64,000 nucleotides of DNA, taken from assembly GCA_009929855.1 (NCBI GenBank), contig RZZN01000011.1, positions 20,658 to 84,657 on the forward strand, written 5' to 3'. Positions 38,065 to 48,573 of the stretch are shown piece after piece (the stretch's first letter is position 1; each line of letters opens with the position of its first letter). The notes under the pieces are model-generated. The model saw nothing but the letters and a program-made list of their open reading frames with translations, ran no database searches and had not been told where the DNA came from. The translations under genes were made by a program, and so were the position numbers. The stretch comes from Gammaproteobacteria bacterium (lineage in GTDB: Bacteria; Pseudomonadota; Gammaproteobacteria; Chromatiales; Chromatiaceae).

Positions 38065-39978
38065 ATGACTCGCATCTGCATCTTCTTCGAGCGCCACCGC
38101 TTGCTCGCCTGGGTGGCCGCGCTCTCGCTCGTCCTGCTCTGGTACCTGGCCGTCCAGGGCGCCATGGGGCTGCTGTTCAACGCCACGCCTGGACCGCAGG
38201 CGTGGCGCGCCGACCTGCTCGCCCATCTACTGCTCGCCGCGCTGCTGTTCGGCATGGCACACAACCTCCGGCGCTTCATCCTCGGCACGCTCGCGCTCTT
38301 CACCACGCTCACACTCGGCAATGCGCTCAAGCTCTCGATCCTGGGCGGCCCACTGATGCCGGATGACTTCCTCGCCGCCCGCAACATGCTGCTGCTCCTC
38401 GACGGCTGGCAGCTCGTCGGGGCCGTGCTGATGGTGGTGGTCCCGGCGTTCCTGCTCTGGTGGATGATCGCCTGGCGACGACTCTGGTCCTGGGTCAACC
38501 TGGGCGCCATCGCGACTGGGGTCGGTCTACTCCTGCTCTTCCCCGAGCCCTCGCTGCGCGCCCTGGATCAGCGCTTCGGCGACTGGATCTGGAACCAACG
38601 CGGCAATTTCGAGGCACGCGGCCTACCGATCCACCTCCTGCAAGAAGGCGTACGCACGCGTGCGCGGCGTGAGCCCGCGCCGAGCGCCAACGAGGTCGCC
38701 ACGGCACTCGTTCGGCTCGGCGTCCCGATCACGACCGATCTGGTCAGGGTCGGTGCATCCACGCAACCGCGTCGCAACCTGCACATGATCGTCCTCGAGT
38801 CGTTCTGGGATCCACTGCCCTTGACCGCCTCCAAGCTCTCGGCCGATCCGCTCGACCCCAGGTTTCGCGAGCTCTGGGCCGCCGCGGATCACTCCCAAGC
38901 ACTCGCGCCGGTCTTCGGCGGCTACACGGCCAATACCGAGCTGGAGATCCTCTGCGGTTTTCCGGTCGAGCGCGACAATGTCTTCTTCGAGGGCGGACTC
39001 AGACGCAGCGCACCCTGTCTGCCGCGCCATCTCGGGGCGATCGGCTATCACTCATTCGCCTCTCACCCCAACACGGCGAGCTTCTGGAACCGGGTCAACG
39101 CCTACCAGCGCATCGGTTTCCAGACCTATTGGTCGGATGGCGATTTCGAGCTCGACGACATGAATCGCGAGTTCCTGAGCGATGCATCACTCTATCGCCA
39201 GGTCCTGGAACGCCTGGGTCCCAGGCTCCAGGAGCCTGCCCCGATCTTCAACTATGTGCTGACCTACTTCGGCCATCTCCCCTACCCGCTCAACGCCCAG
39301 CGTCCGCCCATCATCACCGCGGCCGAAGGGCACGACACGGTCGCGGCCTATGCCAACACCCTGTATTACAAGTCGCGCGAGCTGATGGATTTTCTCGGCG
39401 AGTTGCGCCAGCGCGACCCGGACGCGCTGGTCGTGCTCTTCGGCGACCATCTACCGGCGCTCGGCAATCAATTCGGTGGCTATCGTGAATCGGGACTGCT
39501 CGCAAAAGATCGGGCTGCATTCAGCGATGACATGTTCCGCACGCTCGTGGCGACCCCGCTGATCCTGATCGATGGTCGCCGGGGAGTCCTGAGCCTGGGC
39601 GATCTGCCGCTCTATCAGCTTCCGGGTCTAGTGCTGCGCCTACTCGGCGACACCCGCCCCTCGATGATGGCTTGGACCGCCCCCACGGGCGACTCAGCGG
39701 CGCTCCGCCCGCTCCCAGGGCTGCATTTCGTCAGTGACGGTCAAGGGGTCAGGGTTTGTCGCGACAGCGCCAGCGAGGATCCACCCGCCCACTGCACCGA
39801 CTCGACCGCCTGGCTCGCGGCGATCCGGATCCTGATGCGCGACATCTTCGGCGGCGCGCAGCATGCGCTGCGCCATCTCACGACGCCAACCGGGATGCGC
39901 GCGGCGGCGCTTGGCGAGGATCCCGGCACACCCACCCAACTGACGCTCGGCGAGGAGCGCGGCCCAACCCGACTCTAG
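38065..39978 (+). CDS. LTA synthase-like membrane sulfatase-fold phosphotransferase
   Basis: 637 residues from ATG 38065 (ATG 37990 or GTG 37984 would lengthen it by about 25). About five membrane helices in the first 180 residues, then a periplasmic sulfatase-fold domain: VLESFWDP, the probable catalytic Thr in GGYTANTELEIL, the SFASHPNTASFWNR metal-site region and VLFGDHLPALGN. Such proteins move phosphoglycerol or phosphoethanolamine onto envelope glycans (OpgB, LTA synthase, EptA relatives). Which donor and acceptor are used is unknown. Divergent from the MBS-type operon. Confidence 0.85.
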   Translation: MTRICIFFERHRLLAWVAALSLVLLWYLAVQGAMGLLFNATPGPQAWRADLLAHLLLAALLFGMAHNLRRFILGTLALFTTLTLGNALKLSILGGPLMPDDFLAARNMLLLLDGWQLVGAVLMVVVPAFLLWWMIAWRRLWSWVNLGAIATGVGLLLLFPEPSLRALDQRFGDWIWNQRGNFEARGLPIHLLQEGVRTRARREPAPSANEVATALVRLGVPITTDLVRVGASTQPRRNLHMIVLESFWDPLPLTASKLSADPLDPRFRELWAAADHSQALAPVFGGYTANTELEILCGFPVERDNVFFEGGLRRSAPCLPRHLGAIGYHSFASHPNTASFWNRVNAYQRIGFQTYWSDGDFELDDMNREFLSDASLYRQVLERLGPRLQEPAPIFNYVLTYFGHLPYPLNAQRPPIITAAEGHDTVAAYANTLYYKSRELMDFLGELRQRDPDALVVLFGDHLPALGNQFGGYRESGLLAKDRAAFSDDMFRTLVATPLILIDGRRGVLSLGDLPLYQLPGLVLRLLGDTRPSMMAWTAPTGDSAALRPLPGLHFVSDGQGVRVCRDSASEDPPAHCTDSTAWLAAIRILMRDIFGGAQHALRHLTTPTGMRAAALGEDPGTPTQLTLGEERGPTRL

Positions 39979-40072
39979 GGACCAGCCACCGCACGCGGCT
40001 CAGTCGACGCCGGCGGCGATTCCTCGACAGCGCACCCTGTGGATCAGCCGCGTGACTGGCGAGACGACGGCC

Positions 40073-42382
40073 TCAGACAGGCGTGTGCTCGCCCGCCCCA
40101 TCCTGCTCGGGCAGCGGCTCGCGAAAACCGCAGTCCTTCTGCGGACAGACCTTGGCGGCGCCCTTGGTCTTGGTGGTCTTGATGGTGATGACGGCCCAGC
40201 CGCAGCGTGGACAGGGTTCGGCGATCGGCTCGTCCCAGACCGCGTAGTCGCATTTGGGATAGGTCGAACAGGAATAGAAGATCTTGCCCTTGCGCGATTT
40301 CTTTTTCTGCAACGTGCCCTTGGTGCATTTGGGGCAGGTCACGCCGGTGTCCTCGGGCTTCTCCAGCGGCTCGATGTGCTTGCAGCTTGGGTAGGCGCTA
40401 CAACCGATGAACTTGCCGTAACGACCACGCTTGATCTCGAGCGCCGCGCCACACAATGGACAGGCGCGCCCTTCGATGCGCTCGGGCGTCTCGCCGTCGG
40501 CCTTGTCTGGATTGAGATCACGCGTGTAATCACAATCGGGGTAGTGGGTGCAGCCGATGAATCGCCCGTTGCGACCAAGCCGGATCGCCAACTGTCCGCC
40601 ACATTTGGGACAGGTCTCATCGATCGGCTCCTGCGTGACATCGCTGCGCTTGACGAACTCCTCGGTATGGTCGACCCGCTCCTTGAAGGGCTTCCAGAAT
40701 TGCTCCAACAGCGGGATCCAATCCTCCTCGCCGCGCGAGACCGCGTCGAGCTCATCCTCGAGTCGCGCGGTGAAGTCGTAATCGACATAGGCGGTGAAGT
40801 ACTCGGTCAGGAACCGATTGACCACGCGCCCGACATCGGTCGGGTGGAAGCGCTTGGCCTCCAGGAGGACGTACTCGCGATCCTGCAGCGTGGAGATGAT
40901 CGAGGCGTAGGTCGAGGGGCGACCGATGCCGAACTCCTCCAGTGCCTTGACCAGCGAGGCCTCGGAATAGCGCGGTGGAGGTTCGGTGAAATGCTGCTCG
41001 GGACGGATCGCCAAGAGCGCAACCGCATCGCCGACCTGCATCTCGGGCAACATCCGCTCCTCGTCGTCGTCCGACCCGGTCGCATCGTCGCGCCCTTCCA
41101 GGTAGACCCGCATGAAACCCGGCGCGGCGACCGTCGAACCGGTCGCGCGCAAGAGGTTGCCGGGTCCGGCGCTGAGGTTGATCGCGACCTGATCGATCAG
41201 CGCATGGGCCATCTGACAGGCCAGGGTGCGTTTCCAGACCAGCTCGTAGAGACGCAATTGTTCAGGACTCAGATGGGCGCGGAGCGCGGCTGGCTCGAGA
41301 TTGATCGAGGTCGGACGGATCGCCTCATGGGCCTCTTGGGCATTCTTGGCCTTGGTCTTGTAGTGTCGCGCCTGCTCCGGCAGATGATCGGCGCCATAGC
41401 GCTCGGCGACATAGTCGCGGATCTCGACGATTGCCTCCTGGGCGAGATTGACCGAGTCGGTGCGCATGTAGGTGATGAGTCCGATCGGGCCGGTCCCGAC
41501 GTCGATCCCCTCGTAGAGCTGCTGGGCGACCCGCATGGTCCGCTGGGCGGTGAAGCCGAGCTTGCGCGCGGCCTCCTGCTGCAAGGTCGAGGTGATGAAG
41601 GGGGGCGCCGGATTGCGCTTGCGCTGCTTGCGCTCGACCGCCTCCACCCGCAGTCGACCGTCGGCGGCCGCGATGAGCATGGCTTGGACGTCGGCGGCGC
41701 GCGCGGCGTCGGTGATCGTGAACTGCTCGAGCTTGTCCCCGGCTAGCTCGATGAGCTTGGCCGTGAAGCGCCGACCCGACCGCTCGGCATCGGCCTCGAT
41801 GGTCCAGTATTCCTGAACGACGAAGGCCTCGATCTGGTCCTCGCGCTCGCAGATCAGACGCAGTGCCGGGCTCTGCACGCGACCGGCGGAGAGCCCGCGC
41901 CGGATCTTCTTCCACAACAAGGGTGAGAGATTGAAACCGACCAGATAATCCAGTGCGCGGCGCGCCTGCTGGGCATTGACCAGGTCGAGCGACAGATCGC
42001 GCGGGTTGGCGATCGCTTCCTGCACGGCACGCTTGGTGATCTCGTTGAAGACCACCCGATGCACTGGACGCTGACCGAGCTGACGCCGGCTCTTGAGCAG
42101 CTCATAGAGATGCCAGGAGATGGCCTCACCCTCGCGGTCCGGGTCGGTGGCGAGATAGAGTGCCTCGGCCTCCTTGAGCTTCTTGGCGATCGCCTGAACG
42201 TGCTTCTCGTTGCGGTCGATGATCTGATACTTCATCGCGAAGCCCTGCCGCGGATCGACCGCGCCCTCCTTGGGCACCAGATCGCGGACATGACCATAGG
42301 AGGCGACGACCTCGAAATCAGGCCCGAGGTATTTCTTGATGGTCTTGGCCTTGGCCGGGGATTCGACGATGACGAGATTCAT
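40073..42382 (-). CDS. topA: DNA topoisomerase I
   Basis: 769 residues. The N-terminal TOPRIM domain opens MNLVIVESPAKAKTIKKYLG; the catalytic Tyr305 lies in ITYMRTDS. The C-terminal part has tandem C4 zinc-ribbon modules (CPKCGGQL then CTHYPDC; CPLCGAAL then CSAYPSC; CPKCTKGT then CSTYPKC) and a fourth partial ribbon. It relaxes negative supercoils. Shorter than the E. coli enzyme (865). It lies upstream of nothing co-directional; the 208-nt gap to smg (42383-42590) shows no ORF. Confidence 0.96.
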   Translation of the reverse strand: MNLVIVESPAKAKTIKKYLGPDFEVVASYGHVRDLVPKEGAVDPRQGFAMKYQIIDRNEKHVQAIAKKLKEAEALYLATDPDREGEAISWHLYELLKSRRQLGQRPVHRVVFNEITKRAVQEAIANPRDLSLDLVNAQQARRALDYLVGFNLSPLLWKKIRRGLSAGRVQSPALRLICEREDQIEAFVVQEYWTIEADAERSGRRFTAKLIELAGDKLEQFTITDAARAADVQAMLIAAADGRLRVEAVERKQRKRNPAPPFITSTLQQEAARKLGFTAQRTMRVAQQLYEGIDVGTGPIGLITYMRTDSVNLAQEAIVEIRDYVAERYGADHLPEQARHYKTKAKNAQEAHEAIRPTSINLEPAALRAHLSPEQLRLYELVWKRTLACQMAHALIDQVAINLSAGPGNLLRATGSTVAAPGFMRVYLEGRDDATGSDDDEERMLPEMQVGDAVALLAIRPEQHFTEPPPRYSEASLVKALEEFGIGRPSTYASIISTLQDREYVLLEAKRFHPTDVGRVVNRFLTEYFTAYVDYDFTARLEDELDAVSRGEEDWIPLLEQFWKPFKERVDHTEEFVKRSDVTQEPIDETCPKCGGQLAIRLGRNGRFIGCTHYPDCDYTRDLNPDKADGETPERIEGRACPLCGAALEIKRGRYGKFIGCSAYPSCKHIEPLEKPEDTGVTCPKCTKGTLQKKKSRKGKIFYSCSTYPKCDYAVWDEPIAEPCPRCGWAVITIKTTKTKGAAKVCPQKDCGFREPLPEQDGAGEHTPV

Positions 42383-42590
42383 GTCAAGGGAGCAAGAGAT
42401 GCCTGGAAGGAGATTAAAGCCATGAGGAGCCGTCGCGCGCTGGTCCGTCTGCGGCTGTTCGAGTGCGCTGGATCCACCAGCAGGGCACGGGCATCGCGGG
42501 TTGGCCTTGGGTCAGAGGCGATGGCGGGGGCAGCACATCGCAGCCCGCGCCCCCGCGGCGAGGATCCCGCCTGGTCGGCGTCGCGTCGCC

Positions 42591-43067
42591 TCAGTGCAGA
42601 TAGATCGGCTCATCGTTGTAGACGAGATCCTCCATCCGCGAGAAGGCATCCTCGCGCCCGGGACGGCTCATCAGGACCAGCAGCACCACCCACTTGACCT
42701 CCTCCAGCGAGACCGAGGCGTGCTCGATGGCCAACAGCCGATCGATCACCAGCTCCCGGCTGACCGGATCCAGGATGCCGATTTGCTCCAGAAAGAGCAA
42801 GAGCCCGCGCGCGTCCACGTCGAGCTTGCGCGACTCGGCCTCGTCATAGACACGGATGGAGCCGAGGGTGTGATCGTGATACTGGGGTCGCTCGACACCA
42901 GCGGCCAGCTCGTCGAGCCAGGTCAGTGCCTGCTCGATCTCGGCTGGGGTGAAACCGGCCTGAACCAGCTCATCCTCCAACTCGCCCTGATCAGCTGGCG
43001 GGCTCGTCTCGCCATCCATGTAGTTCTCATAGAGGTAGATCAAGACATCGACCATGTTTTCGTACAT
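42591..43067 (-). CDS. smg: Smg protein (DUF494)
   Basis: 158 residues from ATG 43067 (MYENMVDVLIYLYENYM). Sequence and length match the Smg/DUF494 family, which has no established function. Gene neighbourhood (topA and dprA) is the conserved gammaproteobacterial one and supports the name. It lies 74 nt after dprA on the same strand. Confidence 0.92.
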   Translation of the reverse strand: MYENMVDVLIYLYENYMDGETSPPADQGELEDELVQAGFTPAEIEQALTWLDELAAGVERPQYHDHTLGSIRVYDEAESRKLDVDARGLLLFLEQIGILDPVSRELVIDRLLAIEHASVSLEEVKWVVLLVLMSRPGREDAFSRMEDLVYNDEPIYLH

Positions 43068-43141
43068 CAAGCCAACCTCGTGGGCGACATCGGCCGGTGG
43101 CCGAGGAAATCGGGCGCGATCACGGCGCCGGTAAGGGCCTG

Positions 43142-44320
43142 CTAACCTCCAATCCGATGAAAGCGTCCTCCAGGACTGGATGATACATGACCCTCTAGCT
43201 CCAAGACCAACAACATCGAGGCGACCTCGCGTGCCGAACGGCCGCTGCGTGCGATCAGCTCATCGGGTGCAACAGGCTCGAATCCCATCGTCTCGAGCAA
43301 TGCGCGATAGTCCGCATCGAGACCGGCGACGGCCGACCCCGCCTGGGCGCACATGCAGGATGGCGCATCCGCTGGCGTGAGCGCTGGATCGGCGCGCAAG
43401 GCATCGCGCAAGGCATCGCGCAAGAGCGGGGCCAGCTCGGCGAGGATCTCGCCCGGCTCCTCCACCAACCGCGCACCCTCGCGAATCAACAGATGACAGC
43501 CGCGCGCGAGCGGATTGCGGATCGAACCGGGGATGGCAAAGACCTCGCGGCCTTGCTCCAAGGCGAAGCGGGCGGTGATCAGCGAGCCACTCTTGGGGGC
43601 CGCCTCGGTGATGAGCACACCGAGACTGAGCGCGCTGATGATGCGGTTGCGCCGCGGAAAATGGCTGGCCAAGGGTCCTTGGCCCGGCGGGAATTCACTG
43701 ACCAGGGCACCGCGCGCGGCGATCTCCAGGGCCAAGTCGCGATGCATGGCGGGATAGACCCGATCCGGTCCGGTGCCCAGCACCGCGATGGTCCGGCCGG
43801 TCTCCAGCGCCCCGCGGTGCGCGGCGCCATCGATGCCGACCGCCATGCCGCTGGTCACCACGATGCCGCGCGCCGCCAGCCAACGGGCAAACTCGCGGGT
43901 GATGTCGATCCCGGCGGGGGTCGGGTTGCGGCTGCCGACGATCGCGATCTGCGGCTCGGCGAGCAGCTCGGGCGCGCCGCGCACATAGAGCAGGAGTGGC
44001 GCGCCAGGGGCCTCGGCCAGGCGCGGTGGATAGCGCGGATCGTCGCGCGTGAGGATGTGCGTGTCGGGCCGCTCGGCCCATTCGAGGATGCGACTCAAGA
44101 GCTCGACATCGGGCTCGTGCAGCGCGGCGATCGTGATGTCGGACAGACCGCACTCGAGCAGCTCGCGCCGCGCGGCCGCGATGACCGCCGGCGGACTGCC
44201 GAAGCGATCGAGCAACCGCGCGGCCGTGCGCGGACCCACGCTCGGGGCGAGTGCGAGGGTGAGCCAGGGCAGTAACGGCGGCATGGGTGCCGGGCGCACC
44301 GATGCGCCCAGGTCCGTCAT
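43142..44320 (-). CDS. dprA: DNA processing protein DprA (Smf)
   Basis: 392 residues. N-terminal SAM-like helices (PSVGPRTAARLLDRFGSP), the Rossmann-like DprA core with VGSRNPTPAG, SGMAVGIDGAAHRGAL and the FPRRNRIISALS signature, and a C-terminal winged-helix (DprA_WH) segment. It loads RecA on incoming single-stranded DNA in natural transformation. The LysM gene ends 23 nt away from its start region on the same strand, giving lysM-dprA-smg. Confidence 0.95.
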   Translation of the reverse strand: MTDLGASVRPAPMPPLLPWLTLALAPSVGPRTAARLLDRFGSPPAVIAAARRELLECGLSDITIAALHEPDVELLSRILEWAERPDTHILTRDDPRYPPRLAEAPGAPLLLYVRGAPELLAEPQIAIVGSRNPTPAGIDITREFARWLAARGIVVTSGMAVGIDGAAHRGALETGRTIAVLGTGPDRVYPAMHRDLALEIAARGALVSEFPPGQGPLASHFPRRNRIISALSLGVLITEAAPKSGSLITARFALEQGREVFAIPGSIRNPLARGCHLLIREGARLVEEPGEILAELAPLLRDALRDALRADPALTPADAPSCMCAQAGSAVAGLDADYRALLETMGFEPVAPDELIARSGRSAREVASMLLVLELEGHVSSSPGGRFHRIGG

Positions 44321-44343
44321 GGTCGGCCCCCGCGCCTCACCAC

Positions 44344-45546
44344 TCAGACGTCCGGCGGCGCGACCAGGTCGCCGACCTGCATGGGACGCTGGGCGCTCAG
44401 GATCAACGCGAAGCTGACCCGATCGAAGACCCTGAAGACCATCAGGACACCGGCACGCTCGAAGGGCGTGATGAAGCTGGTGCGCTCGCGGCGAATCTCG
44501 ACGTGCGGCGGGAAGGGCGCATCCGGGCTCGGCTCATCGACTCGCCAGCCCACGACCCGATGATCGCTGCCCAGCCACAGCTCGCTCGCGAGCGGTCCCT
44601 CGTGCCGCCAGTTCCAGTCGATATCGCCGCGCTGGACCAGATCGCGACGCTGCTCGCCGCCGCGAAAGACCTCGAACACATGACCCGGCTCCACACCATC
44701 GCGCTGACCGCGATTGAGCGTGACGACACTGTATTGTCCGATCTGCGTGACCCCGTCCATCACCGAGAGGATGCGCCCACGCATCCCCGTCGGCGCTGCT
44801 TGTGGGTAGAAGTTGCCAAGCGGGGTCTCGAGGCTGGCCGGGATGACCCGATCGCCGATACTGACCTCGCGCTCGGCGCGCACGATCCGCAAGGTGGCTG
44901 GATCACCCGGTCGCTCCAGTCTGGCGTTGGCGACCAGGACCGCCTCGAAGCCGAGGATCTGGTTGGTCTCGGGATCGCGCAGTGCCTCCCCGGGGCGCAG
45001 CACGTCGAAGGTGCTGGGATCGGCGCTCTCGATGCGCCTGACATAGATGTTGTCATGGACCCCGACGACGAGCCGCTCATCGGGAAAGCCGACCACGGTC
45101 GGCGCGTGCCTGATCTGATCGGAATCGGCGAGCCAGGGCTGGGTCAGGAACGGGGCGATCGACGCGATGGGAATGGTGGGCACCGCGGCGTCGAGCGCCG
45201 TCACCCGCACGCGCGGACTGAGTCGCACGGTGCGCATGGTCCCAGTCCCACTGGCGGTGTCACGCTGGATGCGCGCTCCCGTGGCGGTGCGGGTGAGACG
45301 CAGACGATCGCCCGGATAGATGAGATTGGGATCACCATGCACGTCGCTCGACTGCCAGACCTCGGGCCAGCGCCAGGGGTCGCGCAGGAAGCGCCCGGCG
45401 ATGCCCCAGAGGGTGTCGCCGGCGCGCACCTCATAGAGCTCAGGGGCGTCGCCGGCCAGCTCGACCTGACTGGCCAGCACCGCTGGCACCGTGCTGAGCA
45501 TGAGGAGCACCAAAACAGCGTGGATCTGGACAGGCGCAGCGTGCAT
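44344..45546 (-). CDS. LysM domain-containing exported protein
   Basis: 400 residues from ATG 45546, which has a GGGAGG ribosome site; longer open frame to 45588 is rejected. A signal peptide (residues 1 to about 25) is followed by one LysM domain (YEVRAGDTLWGIAGRFL, then YPGDRLRL) that binds peptidoglycan. The large C-terminal part, rich in beta-type sequence, is typical of the LysM protein that sits between dprA and def in gammaproteobacteria; its function is unknown. Divergent from def. Confidence 0.9.
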   Translation of the reverse strand: MHAAPVQIHAVLVLLMLSTVPAVLASQVELAGDAPELYEVRAGDTLWGIAGRFLRDPWRWPEVWQSSDVHGDPNLIYPGDRLRLTRTATGARIQRDTASGTGTMRTVRLSPRVRVTALDAAVPTIPIASIAPFLTQPWLADSDQIRHAPTVVGFPDERLVVGVHDNIYVRRIESADPSTFDVLRPGEALRDPETNQILGFEAVLVANARLERPGDPATLRIVRAEREVSIGDRVIPASLETPLGNFYPQAAPTGMRGRILSVMDGVTQIGQYSVVTLNRGQRDGVEPGHVFEVFRGGEQRRDLVQRGDIDWNWRHEGPLASELWLGSDHRVVGWRVDEPSPDAPFPPHVEIRRERTSFITPFERAGVLMVFRVFDRVSFALILSAQRPMQVGDLVAPPDV

Positions 45547-45667
45547 TGGACCTCCCGCACGGTCGAAACGGGATTCACCCGCCCCCATTCAAGGGTATGG
45601 TATCGTTGGATACTAACCCATGCCCACAACCGCTTCCACTCTCGGTTCAGCACCCTGACAACACGCA

Positions 45668-46216
45668 ATGGCCATACTCGATATCCTGACCTTCCCCGAC
45701 CCCAGATTGCGTCGTCACGCCCTGCCGGTCACGCACGTCGACGACAAGATCAGACGCATCGTCGATGACATGCTCGAGACCATGTACGCCGCGCCGGGCA
45801 TCGGTCTGGCCGCGATCCAGGTCGACATCCCCAAGCGGATCATCGTCATCGACATCTCCGAGAACCATGACGCGCCCTTGTGTCTGATCAACCCGGTCAT
45901 CCTCACGAGCACGGGCGAGGAGCAAATGGACGAGGGCTGTCTCTCGGTCCCAGGTTTCTTCGAGAGCGTGACCCGCGCCGAGCGCGTGCGGGTCGAGGCA
46001 CTCGATCGCGACGGCAAACCATTCACACTCGATGCCGACGGTCTGCTCGCGGTCTGTATCCAGCATGAGATCGACCATCTCAACGGCAAGCTCTTCGTCG
46101 ATCACATCTCGATGCTCAAGCGCCAGCGCATTCGGCGCAAGCTCGAGAAGGAGCAGCGCCAGCGCGTGACACCACCACCCAGCGCCCTGCCCGAGCCGCG
46201 CCGGAGCGTGATCTGA
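45668..46216 (+). CDS. def: Peptide deformylase
   Basis: 182 residues. The three motifs of the metalloenzyme are GIGLAAIQ (about 45-52), EGCLSVP with metal ligand Cys91, and HEIDH with ligands His133 and His137 and catalytic Glu134. It removes the formyl group from nascent proteins. First gene of def-fmt-rsmB, whose start is 121 nt from the divergent lysM gene. The C-terminal tail is basic and Pro-rich. Confidence 0.97.
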   Translation: MAILDILTFPDPRLRRHALPVTHVDDKIRRIVDDMLETMYAAPGIGLAAIQVDIPKRIIVIDISENHDAPLCLINPVILTSTGEEQMDEGCLSVPGFFESVTRAERVRVEALDRDGKPFTLDADGLLAVCIQHEIDHLNGKLFVDHISMLKRQRIRRKLEKEQRQRVTPPPSALPEPRRSVI

Positions 46217-46259
46217 TGGTCACAGTCACCTGGCGCGACCCACCAAGGCGGGTGATCGG

Positions 46260-47225
46260 ATGAGTCCGCTGCGGGTCCTCTTCGCGGGTACGCCCGAGTT
46301 CGCGGTCCCGACGCTCAGTGCACTGTTGGGGGCCAATGCTACCGAGGCACCCGAACCACCCGTGCGCGTGCTCGGCGTCTACACCCAGCCCGACCGCCCG
46401 GCCGGGCGCGGACGCCAGCTGCAGGCCAGCCCGATCAAGCGCCTGGCGCTCGCGCATGATCTCCCGGTGGCCCAGCCCGAGAGCCTCAAGAAGGACCCCG
46501 CGGCGTGCGAGCGACTGCACGCCTTCGGCGCCGATCTGCTGGTGGTGGTCGCCTACGGACTCCTGCTCCCGGAGGCCGTGCTCGCGGCCCCGCGGCTGGG
46601 CTGCGTCAATGTGCATGCCTCGCTGCTGCCACGCTGGCGCGGCGCCGCCCCCATCCAGCGCGCGATCCTGGCGGGGGATCCCGAGACCGGGGTCTGTATC
46701 ATGCGCATGGCGGCGGGGCTCGACACCGGGCCCGTCTATCATCGGCTGCACACCCCGATCGAGCCCACGGATACGGGCGCGACGTTGCATGATCGACTCG
46801 CCAGGCTCGGGGCCCGTGCCCTCCTCGAGGCCCTGCCCGGGATCGCGGATGGCTCGCTCGTCCCGCGCGCGCAAGACGAGGCGCAGGCCACCTATGCCCA
46901 CAAGCTGTCCAAGGACGAGGCGTTGATCGACTGGGGGCAACCGGCCGAGACGATCGCCCGTCGGGTGCGCGCATTCGATCCCTGGCCGGTGGCCCAGACC
47001 CGGCTCGGCGCCGAAACCCTGCGGATCTGGGCGGCGGAGGCTGACCCCGAGACGGCCACGACGCACCCGACCGGGAGTGTCGTCGGCACCTCGCGCGCCG
47101 GCATCGCCGTCGCCACCGGCCATGGGGTGCTGCGCATCACGCGCCTGCAGCCCCCGGGCAAGCGCAACATGAGCGCCGCCGATTATCTACTTGCCCGCAC
47201 GCTGGACGGGGTGCGCCTTGGCTGA
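46260..47225 (+). CDS. fmt: Methionyl-tRNA formyltransferase
   Basis: 321 residues. N-terminal formyltransferase domain with FAGTPEFAVPTL and the signature HASLLPRWRGAAPIQRAI; C-terminal OB-like domain with RAFDPWPVAQT and QPPGKRNM. It formylates initiator Met-tRNA using 10-formyl-THF and is paired functionally with def, 43 nt upstream. Confidence 0.96.
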   Translation: MSPLRVLFAGTPEFAVPTLSALLGANATEAPEPPVRVLGVYTQPDRPAGRGRQLQASPIKRLALAHDLPVAQPESLKKDPAACERLHAFGADLLVVVAYGLLLPEAVLAAPRLGCVNVHASLLPRWRGAAPIQRAILAGDPETGVCIMRMAAGLDTGPVYHRLHTPIEPTDTGATLHDRLARLGARALLEALPGIADGSLVPRAQDEAQATYAHKLSKDEALIDWGQPAETIARRVRAFDPWPVAQTRLGAETLRIWAAEADPETATTHPTGSVVGTSRAGIAVATGHGVLRITRLQPPGKRNMSAADYLLARTLDGVRLG

Positions 47226-48573
47226 GCCGCGTCGTCCCGCCCCACGCACGCCCCGTCACCCAAGCGGCGCCGAGCCGCGCGCGGCCGCCGCGTTGGCCCT
47301 GTTCGGCGTGCGCCAGCGCGGGCGCTCGCTCACCCGCGTGCTCGAGCACCGCCGGCTCGCCGCACTCTCCCCGGCCGACCGCGCGCTTTCGCAAGAGATG
47401 GTCTACGGCACCTTGCGCACCCTGCCGCGTCTCGAGGCACTCTTGGCCCGGCTGCTCAAGCATCCGATGAAGGCCGCGGATCAGGATCTGGAGTCCCTGA
47501 TCCTGATCGGACTCTACCAGCTCGATGCGATGGCCACGCCCGCGCACGCGGCGGTCGCCGCGACAGTGGAGGCCAGTCGACTGCTCGGCAAGCCCGAGAA
47601 GGCCGCGCTGGTCAATGCCCTGCTACGGCGCTTCCTGCGCGAGCGTGCCGAGCTGCTGGAGGCGATCGCGAAGGATCCGGCCGTGCACTGGCTGTTCCCC
47701 CAATGGTTGCTCGAGCGACTGCGTCAAGACTGGCCGGAGGATTGGGAGCGGATCATCCTGGCGAGCAATGGACGCGCGCCCATGAGCCTGCGCGTCAATC
47801 GCCGGCTGGGCGATCGGCGCGCGTACGCGGCACGCCTGGCCGCCGCCGGCATGACGGCACGTCCGATCCCGGAATGCGAGATGGGACTGACGCTCGATCG
47901 CCCCTGCCCGACCCGCGAGCTGCCGGGCTTTGCCGAGGGCTGGGTGTCGGTCCAGGACGGCGGTGCCCAGCTCGCGGCCCAGCTCCTGGACGCCGCGCCG
48001 GGACAGCGTGTACTCGATGCCTGCGCGGCCCCTGGAGGCAAGACCGCCAGCATCCTGGAGCGCGCCGACGATCAGCTCGACCTGGTGGCCATCGACAATG
48101 CGCCACTGCGCATCAAGTCGATCCATGAGACACTCGCGCGCCTCGGACTGACCGCCACGGTCGTGCTGGCCGACGCCAGCGAGCCGCGCGGTAGCTGGAC
48201 CCACCCCCCCTTCGAACGCATCCTCTTGGATGTCCCCTGCTCGGCCACCGGCGTGATCCGGCGGCACCCGGACATCAAGTGGCTGCGTCGCGAGACCGAC
48301 ATCCACGCGCTCTGCGACCTCCAGGATCGCTTGCTCGAGGCGGTCTGGCCCCTGCTCGCGCCTGGCGGACGGCTGCTGTACGCCACCTGCTCCCTGCTGC
48401 CCGCCGAGAATCAGGAACGGGTGTCGGCCTTTCTGGGGCGTCACGCCGAGGCGCGCGAATGCCCCCTTCCAGTCACCTGGGGCCGGGCCTGCACGATCGG
48501 TCGACAGCTGCTGCCGACCGAGGACGCCCATGACGGATTCTATTACGCACTGATCGAGCAGACCGCCTCATGA
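47218..48573 (+). CDS. rsmB: 16S rRNA (cytosine967-C5)-methyltransferase
   Basis: About 451 residues. N-terminal NusB-like RNA-binding domain (about 15-150), then a Rossmann methyltransferase with SAM motif LDACAAPGGKT and the catalytic Cys in DVPCSATGVIRRHPD. No ATG is near the expected start; TTG 47218, which overlaps the fmt stop by 8 nt, fits the length. TTG 47191 is an alternative. It methylates C967 of 16S rRNA. The stop overlaps the next start by ATGA. Confidence 0.93.
   Translation: MAEPRRPAPRTPRHPSGAEPRAAAALALFGVRQRGRSLTRVLEHRRLAALSPADRALSQEMVYGTLRTLPRLEALLARLLKHPMKAADQDLESLILIGLYQLDAMATPAHAAVAATVEASRLLGKPEKAALVNALLRRFLRERAELLEAIAKDPAVHWLFPQWLLERLRQDWPEDWERIILASNGRAPMSLRVNRRLGDRRAYAARLAAAGMTARPIPECEMGLTLDRPCPTRELPGFAEGWVSVQDGGAQLAAQLLDAAPGQRVLDACAAPGGKTASILERADDQLDLVAIDNAPLRIKSIHETLARLGLTATVVLADASEPRGSWTHPPFERILLDVPCSATGVIRRHPDIKWLRRETDIHALCDLQDRLLEAVWPLLAPGGRLLYATCSLLPAENQERVSAFLGRHAEARECPLPVTWGRACTIGRQLLPTEDAHDGFYYALIEQTAS

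Noticed and set aside
45547..45667. Promoters for the divergent lysM and def genes
   Set aside because: AT-rich hexamers such as GATACT occur but no -35/-10 pair with acceptable spacing could be defended.
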